From Chloroflexota bacterium (GTDB taxonomy: Bacteria > Chloroflexota > UBA6077 > CF-72), in assembly GCA_019247515.1 (NCBI GenBank), contig JAFAOS010000150.1, positions 1-35,994 of the forward strand: DNA of 35,994 bases, written 5' to 3'. This document shows, piece by piece, positions 15,004 to 23,015 of the stretch. Positions within the stretch are counted from its first letter, which is position 1. Each line of letters begins with the position of its first letter. Position numbers and translations under genes: made by a program. A model generated the notes under the pieces. It had not been told where the DNA came from. It did no database searches and saw only the letters and a program-made list of their open reading frames with translations.

Positions 15004-15702
15004 ATGCGCTTCATGAAGATCCTGCTGGTCGAAGATGACCGCGACCTCGTCGAATTACTGAGCTTTGCCCTGCTCCGCGCCGGGCTGTGGCCTTTACCCG
15101 CATATACCTCCGAACAAGCAATGGATCTTCTGGCAACCGAGGATCTCGCGCTCGTGATTCTGGACCTCCACCTCGACGGTGAGCTGAGCCTCGAGCTCCT
15201 GCGCAAGATGCGCCTGGCGAGCGACGTCGTCATCATCGCCGTCGGCGAATCGACCGCCGAAGATGACAAGGTGCGCGCCTTCGAGATGGGCGCCGACGAT
15301 TACGTGTCGAAGCCGTTCGGTTTGAAAGAGCTGATGGCGCGCATCCGCGCCTGCCTGCGCCGAGGACCGTCGACGACGGAGCTGGACACTATGGTGCCCC
15401 TCGAAGTGGGTTCGTTGAAGCTCAATCCGCGCGAATTTTCCGTCTGGCGCGACGGCCAGGCAATTTCCCTGACGCCCACGGAGTTTCGCTTGCTGCATTA
15501 TCTGATGCGCCACGCGGGCCGCGTGGTCAGCAGTCGGGCACTGATGCAGCAGTTGTGGCGTGATGACCGCCCGTCGAATACCGATCCGCTTCGGGTCGCG
15601 ATCCATCGCTTGCGGCGCAAGCTGGGGGACACCGCCAGCCCGTCGGGGATGCTGCAGTCGGTCGCAGGGATCGGCATCATGCTCAAGAACGGCGCTGCCT
15701 GA
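15004..15702 (+). CDS. OmpR/PhoB-type response regulator
   Basis: A 232-residue two-domain regulator; an in-frame ATG at 15013 (MKILLVEDD) is an alternative start. The receiver domain (about 4-120) has the acidic pair in LLVEDDRD, phospho-acceptor Asp54 in LVILDLHLDG, and Lys103 in DDYVSKPFG. The C-terminal winged-helix domain (about 132-229) has LTPTEFRLLHYLMRHAGRVV and the recognition region RVAIHRLRRKLGD, as in PhoB/OmpR. It would bind direct-repeat DNA after phosphorylation by a histidine kinase. No kinase gene is adjacent, so it is an orphan in this window. In the receiver, the conserved Thr/Ser before the last Lys seems to be IAVGES, so its switch Ser/Thr is not obvious. Confidence 0.93.
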   Translation: MRFMKILLVEDDRDLVELLSFALLRAGLWPLPAYTSEQAMDLLATEDLALVILDLHLDGELSLELLRKMRLASDVVIIAVGESTAEDDKVRAFEMGADDYVSKPFGLKELMARIRACLRRGPSTTELDTMVPLEVGSLKLNPREFSVWRDGQAISLTPTEFRLLHYLMRHAGRVVSSRALMQQLWRDDRPSNTDPLRVAIHRLRRKLGDTASPSGMLQSVAGIGIMLKNGAA

Positions 15703-15778
15703 CGCTCCCTGTCGGAGATCACCCGGCGCGCCAGGCGTGACCGCTGCGCAACCCGGACATCGAGTACATTAGCCCGCA

Positions 15779-16822
15779 GTGAGCGAGCCCCAGGCGGCTA
15801 TCAACGCCCCCCAGACGCGGGACGCCATCTTCCTCGTCCTCGGCCTCACTCCAGGCGCGGCGCATGCCGAGCGAGCGCGCCGCGTCTGCGGCCAGTTGGA
15901 TGCACTCGTGCGCGCGGTGAGCGCTCGCGATATTCAAGGTAATGTGTCATGCACGGCGGCTTTCGGCTCCACTGTGTGGGAAAGGCTCTTCGGACAACCC
16001 CGGCCCGCCGACCTCCACTCGTTCCGGGAGCTGCGCGCCGGCCGCCGCTTCGCCCCTGCCACGCCGGGCGACCTGCTGTTCCACATCCGCGCCGAACGCT
16101 TCGACCTGTGTTTCGAGTTGGCGGCGCAGATCACGGCTCGCCTCGCCGACAGCGTCACCACGCTGGACGAGACGCACGGTTTTCGTTACTTCGACGACCG
16201 CGACCTCACTGGCTTTGTCGACGGGACCGAAAATCCGACCGGCGCCGAAAGCCTCGCAGCCACCATCGTGGGTGACGAAGATCCAGTATTTGCCGGTGGC
16301 AGCTACGTCATGGTGCAGAAATACCTGCACGATCTGGGTGCCTGGCATCAACTGCCGACGGAAACGCAAGAGGGCATCATCGGGCGCACCAAGCTAGACG
16401 ACATCGAGCTGGACGACTCGCAGAAACCGGCGTTCGCCCACAATGCGCTCACGCAGTTGGTGGAAAATGGTAACGAGGTGAAGATCCTGCGCCACAACAT
16501 GCCGTTCGGTCAGGCCACGGTGGGCGATTCGGGGACGTATTTCATCGGCTACGCGCGTTCGCTCCACCCGTTGGAGACCATGCTGGAACATATGGTCATT
16601 GGCCAACCGCCAGGTAACTACGACCGGTTGCTGGACTTCACCCGTCCGGTGACCGGTTCCAATTTCTTTGCACCATCCGTCCAGTTCCTGAACGGGCTGG
16701 CGAACGGGCAACCCATCCAGTTGCTGCCACCGGCGGCGGCGCCGGCGCAGGCGCGCACGGCTCCAGATCGGCCGGGCACGCTGTCGATCGGCAGTCTGAA
16801 GGGAGTTCCGCAGCATGAATAA
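15779..16822 (+). CDS. DyP-type haem peroxidase with encapsulin-loading C-terminal peptide
   Basis: A 347-residue dye-decolorising peroxidase beginning at a GTG; no good ribosome binding site precedes it. DyP hallmarks are the GFVDGTENP motif with catalytic Asp148, the proximal haem ligand His221 in FAHNAL, and the distal Arg238 in KILRHNMPFG, followed by GTYFIGYAR. These fit the bacterial B-type group, which oxidises phenolic substrates with hydrogen peroxide. The C-terminus is a low-complexity Pro/Ala linker ending in TLSIGSLKG (residues 334-342) then VPQHE. This is the known cargo-loading peptide of encapsulated DyPs. The last codons overlap the encapsulin gene by 8 nt, so the pair forms a peroxidase-loaded nanocompartment. 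Confidence 0.96.
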   Translation: MSEPQAAINAPQTRDAIFLVLGLTPGAAHAERARRVCGQLDALVRAVSARDIQGNVSCTAAFGSTVWERLFGQPRPADLHSFRELRAGRRFAPATPGDLLFHIRAERFDLCFELAAQITARLADSVTTLDETHGFRYFDDRDLTGFVDGTENPTGAESLAATIVGDEDPVFAGGSYVMVQKYLHDLGAWHQLPTETQEGIIGRTKLDDIELDDSQKPAFAHNALTQLVENGNEVKILRHNMPFGQATVGDSGTYFIGYARSLHPLETMLEHMVIGQPPGNYDRLLDFTRPVTGSNFFAPSVQFLNGLANGQPIQLLPPAAAPAQARTAPDRPGTLSIGSLKGVPQHE

Positions 16823-17624
16823 TCTGCACCGAGAGCTCGCGCCTGTCTCCGACGAGGCCTGGTCGCAAATTGAAGACGAGGCCACGCGCACGCTGAAGCG
16901 GCACCTGGCCGCGCGCCGCGTGGTGGACGTTCACGGCCCCTCGGGATTCGGGCTGTCGGCGGTCGGTCGCGGCCACGTGGTCGGTCTCGAGCCACCGCTC
17001 GAGTCGGTTGCGGCCGCGGCACGCGAGGTGCAGCCACTGATCGAGCTGCGCGCACCGTTCGAGCTGAATCGTCAGGCGATCGACGACGTCGAGCGCGGCG
17101 CGATGGACGCGGATTGGCAGCCGGTGAAGGACGCCGCGCGGCAGATCGCTTTCGCGGAGGATCGCGCGGTGTTCGAAGGCTATGCCGCCGGGCAGATCGG
17201 CGGCATTCGGCCGGGGACGAGCAACCCGACCACGACCCTGCCGGCCGATCCAGTGGACTACCCGCGCGCAATCGCCGAAGCGATCAGCCAGCTACGGCTG
17301 GTGGGTGTCAATGGGCCCTACCAGGCGGTGCTCAGCGCAGACGCGTATACCCGCGTCAGCGAAGCGAGCGACCATGGCTATCCACTGCTCGAGCACATTC
17401 GGCGGCTGGTGGCCGATGAGATCGTCTGGGCGCCCGCGATCAGAGGCGTGTTCGTGTTGAGCACGCGCGGTGGCGACTTCGCGCTCCACCTCGGGCAGGA
17501 TGTGTCGATCGGCTACGCCAGTCACACGCAAACGTCCGTACACCTGTATCTGCAGGAGACGTTCACGTTTCTGTTACTGACGCCCGAGGCGGCGGTCGCT
17601 CTCGAACCGTATACAGGCGGCTAA
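16815..17624 (+). CDS. enc: Family 1 encapsulin nanocompartment shell protein
   Basis: A 269-residue HK97-fold shell protein of the linocin/CFP29 family. It begins MNNLHRELAPVSDEAWSQIE and continues with ATRTLKRHLAARRVVDVHGP. Later landmarks are LIELRAPFELNRQAIDDVER, GAMDADWQPVKDAARQIAFA, EDRAVFEGY and the C-terminal FTFLLLTPEAAVAL. Length is typical of shells that form about 24-nm, 60-subunit particles. The ATG lies inside the last codons of the DyP gene, and its ribosome binding site GGGAG at 16801-16805 lies in the codons for the cargo peptide, so translation of cargo and shell is probably coupled. The resulting particle would sequester the peroxidase in the cytoplasm. No other cargo gene (ferritin-like, iron-binding) is seen nearby. 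Confidence 0.96.
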   Translation: MNNLHRELAPVSDEAWSQIEDEATRTLKRHLAARRVVDVHGPSGFGLSAVGRGHVVGLEPPLESVAAAAREVQPLIELRAPFELNRQAIDDVERGAMDADWQPVKDAARQIAFAEDRAVFEGYAAGQIGGIRPGTSNPTTTLPADPVDYPRAIAEAISQLRLVGVNGPYQAVLSADAYTRVSEASDHGYPLLEHIRRLVADEIVWAPAIRGVFVLSTRGGDFALHLGQDVSIGYASHTQTSVHLYLQETFTFLLLTPEAAVALEPYTGG

Positions 17625-17707
17625 CACTCGGTTAACATAGGGTGCGGTCAGATGATCGGGTCGCCGCATACCCTAGTTGCACCTGCCGGCTAGGCCGGCT
17701 GCCCGCC
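17625..17707 (+). promoter_or_regulatory. Short leader with GCCGGC inverted repeat before the first sugar permease
   Basis: TAACAT at 17633-17638 could be a -10 box with TATACA at 17610-17615 as a weak -35 (17-bp spacer). Downstream, GCCGGC TAG GCCGGC at 17686-17700 is a perfect 6-bp inverted repeat just before the GTG start preferred here. It may be an operator or a leader hairpin. Evidence is limited to these patterns. Confidence 0.3.
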
Positions 17708-18766
17708 GTGATCCAATCCTCCGATCGTCCAGCGCCGTCTCCCTCCAGCATCAGTGGACGGCTCAGTTCCGCATTGCGCGTGGCGGGCGTACCGACGGTC
17801 GTCTCGCGGCGGCGCAGCGGCCACTTCTCGCGCAAGCGCGTGCGCGAGCTCGGGCTCGGCTACGCGATGCTGGCGCCGGCGGTCATCCTGCTCCTGGTCT
17901 TCGAAGTTTTCCCCATCCTGTATGGCGTGTACATCAGCACCTGCGACTGGCGACTCGAATGCACGCAGTTCGTCGGTTTCGACAACTACTTCAGGGCGCT
18001 GACGACCGCCAGCACGTGGCATTCGTTGCTGATCACCGCCACGTATGCATTGATATCGGTGCCACTCCAGCTGGGCATCGGACTTGGCGTGGCCTACCTG
18101 CTGTACCAGAAAGTACGCGGCCAGAACTTCTTTCGGACGGTGTTGTTTCTGCCATACATCACCTCGACAGTTGCCTCCGCCGCAATCTGGAGCTACCTGT
18201 ACAGTCCGGACAACGGGGTGCTGAACGGAATTCTCAAGACGATCGGGCTACCCGCGCAGCACTGGCTCACCGAGCCGAAGGGCGTCTTCGCGCTGATGGC
18301 GCAGAGCGCGGGAATCGCGCTGCCGGCGTGGGCGGCCGGTCCGAGTCTGGCGCTCGTCTCGCTGATTGCTTTTACCACGTGGGTGTTCGTCGGCTACGAC
18401 ATCGCCATTTTTCTGGCCGGGCTGGGCAACATTCCCAACGAGCTGTACGACGCGGCGAAGGTCGACGGCGCCGGTGGCTGGACTCTGTTCCGCTCGATCA
18501 CCATCCCACTCCTGTCACCCACGACATATTTCCTGCTGATTTTCACCGTGATCGGCACGTTCAAGGCGTTCAACCACGTGTGGGTCATGACCGAAGGTGG
18601 GCCGGCTGATGCCACCACCACGACCAGCGTGCTGATCTTCCAACAGCTGTACCAGGCGAATCGGTACGGCTACGCCGCCGCGCTGTCGTTCATCCTGTTT
18701 GCGGTCATTCTGCTGCTGACCCTCATCCAGAACCAGTGGGCCGGTCGACGGGTGGTGTACGAGTGA
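17708..18766 (+). CDS. Carbohydrate ABC transporter permease, MalF-like (CUT1)
   Basis: About 352 residues from a GTG at 17708; the open frame extends to a GTG at 17642, but that stretch is Arg/Cys/Pro-rich and unlike the family. After a basic N-terminus come six membrane segments, starting LGYAMLAPAVILLLVFEVFP. It has the CUT1 order: FVGFDNYFRALT, the VLFLPYITSTVASAAIW segment, and the ATPase-contacting loop ELYDAAKVDGAGGWTLFRSI followed by TIPLLSPTTYFLLIF. It would form a heterodimer with the next gene product, with which it overlaps by 4 nt (GTGA). The substrate is probably a sugar or polyol. No ATPase gene is present. Confidence 0.92.
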   Translation: MIQSSDRPAPSPSSISGRLSSALRVAGVPTVVSRRRSGHFSRKRVRELGLGYAMLAPAVILLLVFEVFPILYGVYISTCDWRLECTQFVGFDNYFRALTTASTWHSLLITATYALISVPLQLGIGLGVAYLLYQKVRGQNFFRTVLFLPYITSTVASAAIWSYLYSPDNGVLNGILKTIGLPAQHWLTEPKGVFALMAQSAGIALPAWAAGPSLALVSLIAFTTWVFVGYDIAIFLAGLGNIPNELYDAAKVDGAGGWTLFRSITIPLLSPTTYFLLIFTVIGTFKAFNHVWVMTEGGPADATTTTSVLIFQQLYQANRYGYAAALSFILFAVILLLTLIQNQWAGRRVVYE

Positions 18767-19635
18767 AGGTGTCCCCGTTTTCGCCTGGTCGGACGGCGAT
18801 CTATGGCGTGCTGATCGTCGGCGCGCTGCTGAGCTTGCTGCCGTTCGTGTACATGCTGTTGACCGCCTTCAAAAGCTACGGCGACGTCGTCAACAACAAT
18901 CAGTGGCCATGGCCGCCATTTGGAGCGGAGGTGCCGCAATTCGGCAACTTCCCGGCCGCGATGCAGCAAATTGGGTTCGACCGTCAACTGGGCACGCCGC
19001 TCTTCGTGCGCTACTTCCTGAACAGTGTGGTGGTCACCACCGCGATCGTGATTGGCACCCTGATCACCTCGGTGCTGGCGGCGTACGCACTGGCTCGCCT
19101 GAACCTGCCGGGCAAGAGCCTCCTGTTCATTGCCGTGCTGGCCGTCATCATGGTGCCCGAGGACGCCACGCTGGTGCCCAAGGTCGTGATGATGTACAAC
19201 CTGCACTGGTACAACACGTACTGGGCGCTGATCGTGCCCTTCACGGTCAACGTGGTTGCCATCTTCCTGCTGCGTCAGTTCTTCATGCAGATTCCGAAGG
19301 AGCTGTTCGAGGCAGCGGAGATGGACGGCATGGGCCATTTGCGTTACTTGTGGTCGATCGTCGTGCCGCTCAGCCGGCCAGCGGTGCTCACCGTGGCGTT
19401 GCTGAATTTCATCTGGTCATGGGACAGCTTCAAGTGGCCGCTGTTGGTGACCCGCGACACGAACCTTCGCGTTCTTGGAGTTGGACTCCAGCAATTCAAA
19501 AGTGGCGAAGGCGCCACGAACACCCAGGAGCTCATGGTGTTTGCCACCCTGGTGGTCCTGCCGGTGCTCGTGTTGTATTTCCTGCTGCAGCGACAATTCC
19601 GCGAAGCCGTCACGACGGTGGGTATCAAAGGTTAG
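18763..19635 (+). CDS. Carbohydrate ABC transporter permease, MalG-like (CUT1)
   Basis: A 290-residue protein starting at the GTG of a GTGA overlap with the upstream permease, which is the classic arrangement; the longer in-frame ATG at 18736 would lie inside the previous gene. Six membrane segments begin at YGVLIVGALLSLLPFVYMLL. CUT1 features are YFLNSVVVTTAIVIGTLITS, AYALARLNLPGK, and the EAA loop IPKELFEAAEMDGMGHLRYL followed by VPLSRPAVLTV. The C-terminus ends REAVTTVGIKG; the ending G(A/I)xKG is the usual MalG-type terminus. It pairs with the MalF-like protein and the binding protein that follows 15 bp later. Confidence 0.94.
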   Translation: MKVSPFSPGRTAIYGVLIVGALLSLLPFVYMLLTAFKSYGDVVNNNQWPWPPFGAEVPQFGNFPAAMQQIGFDRQLGTPLFVRYFLNSVVVTTAIVIGTLITSVLAAYALARLNLPGKSLLFIAVLAVIMVPEDATLVPKVVMMYNLHWYNTYWALIVPFTVNVVAIFLLRQFFMQIPKELFEAAEMDGMGHLRYLWSIVVPLSRPAVLTVALLNFIWSWDSFKWPLLVTRDTNLRVLGVGLQQFKSGEGATNTQELMVFATLVVLPVLVLYFLLQRQFREAVTTVGIKG

Positions 19636-19650
19636 GAGGGACAGGCCCGT

Positions 19651-21093
19651 ATGCGCGCACTTTCTCGAATCCACATCTACCTGACTGCTGTCGTGGCGCT
19701 GGCGCTGGTGGCGACGGCATGCAGCTCATCCGCCAGCAACGCACCCGCCGCGCCGGCCGGGGCTCCGACGCAGCCCGCCGCCGCGGCCCAGGCGTCGGTC
19801 AGCAATCCACCCACGTCCGCGGACATGGTCGATGGCATCCAGCTCCAGGGCAAGAACGTCGAGGTGACCTACTGGCACAACCGCCCGCAACAGGACCAGG
19901 ACCTGCTGCAGAGCATGCTGGACGAGTTCAACAAGTCCAATCCCTACGGCATCACCGCGCACGCCGAGATCGCCGGCGCCGGCTACCCGGATGTCTACAA
20001 CAAGGTCAACGCCGCGATTCAGGCCGGCCAACCGCCCGAAATGTCCGTCGCGTACCAGAACCAGGCGGCGTTCTATCGCGCCCAGAATGCCGTCATCGAC
20101 CTCACGCCGTTCATCAATAGCTCCAAGTACGGCCTCAGTCAGGACGACCTGCACGACTACTTCCAGGCGTTCCTCGACAGTGACAAGAACCCGCAGTTCA
20201 GTGGTGAACGTCTGGGCTTCCCGACCCAACGCTCGATGGACGTGATGTACTACAACACCGACTGGCTCACGCAGCTGGGGTATAACGGGCCGCCCACGGA
20301 CTGGAAGTCCTGGGAAGACGCCGCCTGCAAGGCCAGCGATGGCCAGAACAAGTATGGCTGGGCGGTGCAGCACGACGCGTCCACCTTTGCCGCGCTCGTC
20401 TTCGGTCACGGCGGTCAGGTCCTGGCGGATGATGGTCAGTCGTACGTCTTCAACAGCCCGGCCGGCGTCGACAGCCTGGCCATGATGCAGCGCATGTTCA
20501 AGAACAAGTGCGCGGTCGAAGTGCCCACCAGCGAGAAGAACGGCGAGCAGAACCGCTTTGGCGCCGGCAACGCGCTGTTCGTCTTTGGCAGCTCGTCAGG
20601 CATGCCCTTTTACCAGCAGGCGGTCACCAGCGGCGGCAACTTCCAGTGGAGCATCAACATGCCGCCGACCAACGGGCAGCCGGCCATCAACCTGTACGGC
20701 GCCAGCGTCTCGGTCTACAAGACGACCCCCGAGAAGGAGCTCGCCTCGTGGCTGGTGCTGAAGTACCTGGGTGAAAAGGCGCAGACCACCAAGTGGGCGG
20801 TCAACACGGGCTATTTGCCGGTGCGGCAGAGCGCCAAGCAGGACGTGATCGACGCCTACAAGGCCGATCCGAAGTGGGGGCCGGTGGCGGACTCCTACGC
20901 CAAGATGTTCGACTGGGCCCAGTATTCGAAGGTCGAGTCGCCGGTGGCGGGCTACGACCCGGTCCGCGACCTGATCGACAAGCAAGTCATGACGCGGGTG
21001 ATGACGGACTCTGAAGCAGATCCGAAACAGATCCTGGATGACGTGGTGAACCAGGCGAATCAGATCCTGCAGGAGAACGCACCGAAGAAATAA
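19651..21093 (+). CDS. Sugar ABC transporter substrate-binding lipoprotein (SBP family 1)
   Basis: A 480-residue exported lipoprotein. The signal peptide ends in LVATACSSS with the lipid-anchored Cys near residue 24. A short Ala/Pro linker leads to the SBP_bac_1 fold: EVTYWHNRPQQDQDLLQSML, the ligand-loop region AGAGYPDVYNKVNAAIQAGQ followed by PPEMSVAYQNQ, and the STDWL-like MDVMYYNTDWLTQLGYNGPP. Late motifs are NLYGASVSVYKTTPEKELAS and LGEKAQTTKWAVNTGYLPVR, both typical of sugar-binding members. AGGAGGG precedes the ATG. It belongs to the same operon as the MalFG-like permeases; the ligand cannot be inferred. Confidence 0.94.
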   Translation: MRALSRIHIYLTAVVALALVATACSSSASNAPAAPAGAPTQPAAAAQASVSNPPTSADMVDGIQLQGKNVEVTYWHNRPQQDQDLLQSMLDEFNKSNPYGITAHAEIAGAGYPDVYNKVNAAIQAGQPPEMSVAYQNQAAFYRAQNAVIDLTPFINSSKYGLSQDDLHDYFQAFLDSDKNPQFSGERLGFPTQRSMDVMYYNTDWLTQLGYNGPPTDWKSWEDAACKASDGQNKYGWAVQHDASTFAALVFGHGGQVLADDGQSYVFNSPAGVDSLAMMQRMFKNKCAVEVPTSEKNGEQNRFGAGNALFVFGSSSGMPFYQQAVTSGGNFQWSINMPPTNGQPAINLYGASVSVYKTTPEKELASWLVLKYLGEKAQTTKWAVNTGYLPVRQSAKQDVIDAYKADPKWGPVADSYAKMFDWAQYSKVESPVAGYDPVRDLIDKQVMTRVMTDSEADPKQILDDVVNQANQILQENAPKK

Positions 21094-21173
21094 ACAGGCC
21101 AGCGACTGGTTCCTTGCAGGTGGGTATACTCAGACGTATTCTCGTCAGGATCAGGTCACTAGGGGAGCAGGCC
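21094..21173 (+). promoter_or_regulatory. Gap with candidate -10 box before the tandem binding proteins
   Basis: TATACT at 21125-21130 is a good -10-like box, but no convincing -35 lies at the usual spacing. AGGGGAG at 21161-21167 is a strong ribosome binding site, 6 nt before the GTG start at 21174. A separate promoter for the second importer set is plausible. Confidence 0.35.
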
Positions 21174-23006
21174 GTGCGTACGTTGTTCGATGCCCGCCCA
21201 TCGCGCTTTCGTTTGAACCCTGAGAATCTCAGCCGGCGAGCGTTCTTGCGTCTGTCGGCTGGCGTTGCGCTGGTGAGTGGCGCGGGGCTCCTGTCGGCCT
21301 GCAGCGCGAGCGCGCCCGCCGCGCAGCCCGGCTCGGCAACGGCCAGCGCGCCAGCCGCGGCCCAGAGTGGCGCGGCCACTACCGCGCCCACGGTGAGCGC
21401 GGCCGCGCCGGCGCCCACGGTGAGCGCGGCGGCCGGCGGCAATGTCAAATCCGTGTTGCCGACCTACGTTGCACCGACCCTGCCCTTCAAGGCCGACCTG
21501 CCGGGCGACGCTGGCAAGGGCATCGACGATGGCTACCTGACGTTCCCGGCCAATCCTTACCAATCGGTGACGGATACCGTCGGCACCGGCAAGGACATAA
21601 ACGTCTTCAGCGGCTCGGCGTGGCCGCCGTTCACCCCGCTTGATCAGAACCCGGTCATCGCCGAGATGAACAAGCGGATGAACATCAACCTGAAGCTCGA
21701 CATCACGACCATCTCGGATTACGCCGTCAAGTACAACACGATGATCACTGGCGGCGACCTGCCGGATGTAGTGTGGATCGGCGGTACGCCAAATCTGGTC
21801 GACTTCCTCAAGAATTCGTTTGCGGACCTCACGCCCTTCCTGGCGGGGGACGCGGTCAAGGACTACCCGAACCTGGCGGCACTACGACCCCAGACCTGGA
21901 AAGGCACGATCTTTGGCGGCGCCATCATGGGCCTGCCCAGTCCGTTAGGCGCGATGGGGCAGACCATGATCGTCAACATGAACCGCTGGGAGGCCGAAGT
22001 CGGCAAGGGTGTCGTTCCCAAGGACCCGGACGACTTCAAGAAGATGCTGCAGCAGCTCACGGACGCGGGCAGCAACAAGTGGGCTATCGCGTCGAACGGC
22101 ACCGATCCCTACGGCACGACCAACGCCTGGTTCGCGATGATGTTCGGCGCTCCCAACGGTTGGGGCACGGTCAACGGCAAGCTCTCGAACTACCGCGAGA
22201 CCGAGGCCTACAAGCAGTCCATCAGCTACCTCCGCGACCTGGTCCAGGCCGGCGTGTTCCACCCCAAGTCGCCCACGTACGATGGTGTGGCATCCAAGGC
22301 TGACCAGGCTGCCGGCCAATTCGCGCTGACCTCGGGGAGCAGCGCTTTCTACGGCAATTTCGTGGACATGTGGAATCGGGGTGTGGCTCTCAACCCGGCC
22401 GTGAAGTTCGACGTGATGCGGCCCATCCCGGCGGTCGCCGGGCAGACGCCGACCTACTGGCTGAGCCCGTGGATCTGGCCACGCACCTATCTGGGGCCTG
22501 GCATATGGGCCTTCAGAAAAGCACCGGATGATCGCATCAAAGAGCTGCTGCGCGTGTGGAACTGGATCGCTGGCCCGTTCGGCAGTCAGGAGCGGCTGTT
22601 GTGGGAATACGGCGTCGAAGGCACCGACTGGACGCGCAACGACAAGGGCGATCTGGTGACCACGCAGCGTGGGCCGGCCGACAGCACGTTCCTGGCCATT
22701 CGCTTCGGTCCACACAGCTACGACCCGCTGTACAACCCTGGCACCCCGGACTATGCCACCGCGATGAACGCGGATGAGGTTGCCATGCTGCCCCTGGGCA
22801 CCTACGACGCGACGCTGGGCGTCTTCTCACAGACAGACGCCACAAAATCGGTTCCGTTGAACGCCGCGTTCCAATCCATCATGGTCGACATCGTGGCCGG
22901 TCGGCGGCCGGTATCTGACTACGACCAGGCCATCAGCGATTGGCGCAGCAACGGCGGCGATCAAATCCGCGCCGAGTACGAAGCCGGAATCGCTGCCGCG
23001 CAATAG
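21174..23006 (+). CDS. Extracellular solute-binding lipoprotein (LplA-like), first of tandem pair
   Basis: A 610-residue protein from the GTG at 21174. A Tat-type signal with LSRRAFLRLSAG and lipobox LLSACS is followed by an Ala-rich linker, then a long SBP fold. Visible features are FSGSAWPPFTPLDQNPV, the NTMITGGDLPDVVWIGG segment typical of LplA/YtcQ-type polysaccharide or oligosaccharide binding proteins, LPSPLGAMGQTM, and the late EYGVEGTDWTRN. Most of these blocks are repeated nearly unchanged in the next gene, so the two are recent paralogues. The protein would deliver ligand to the LplBC-like permeases at 24915-26800. The ligand is unknown; the closest described systems import uronic-acid or other oligosaccharides. 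Confidence 0.93.
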   Translation: MRTLFDARPSRFRLNPENLSRRAFLRLSAGVALVSGAGLLSACSASAPAAQPGSATASAPAAAQSGAATTAPTVSAAAPAPTVSAAAGGNVKSVLPTYVAPTLPFKADLPGDAGKGIDDGYLTFPANPYQSVTDTVGTGKDINVFSGSAWPPFTPLDQNPVIAEMNKRMNINLKLDITTISDYAVKYNTMITGGDLPDVVWIGGTPNLVDFLKNSFADLTPFLAGDAVKDYPNLAALRPQTWKGTIFGGAIMGLPSPLGAMGQTMIVNMNRWEAEVGKGVVPKDPDDFKKMLQQLTDAGSNKWAIASNGTDPYGTTNAWFAMMFGAPNGWGTVNGKLSNYRETEAYKQSISYLRDLVQAGVFHPKSPTYDGVASKADQAAGQFALTSGSSAFYGNFVDMWNRGVALNPAVKFDVMRPIPAVAGQTPTYWLSPWIWPRTYLGPGIWAFRKAPDDRIKELLRVWNWIAGPFGSQERLLWEYGVEGTDWTRNDKGDLVTTQRGPADSTFLAIRFGPHSYDPLYNPGTPDYATAMNADEVAMLPLGTYDATLGVFSQTDATKSVPLNAAFQSIMVDIVAGRRPVSDYDQAISDWRSNGGDQIRAEYEAGIAAAQ

Positions 23007-23015
23007 AGGCGAACA

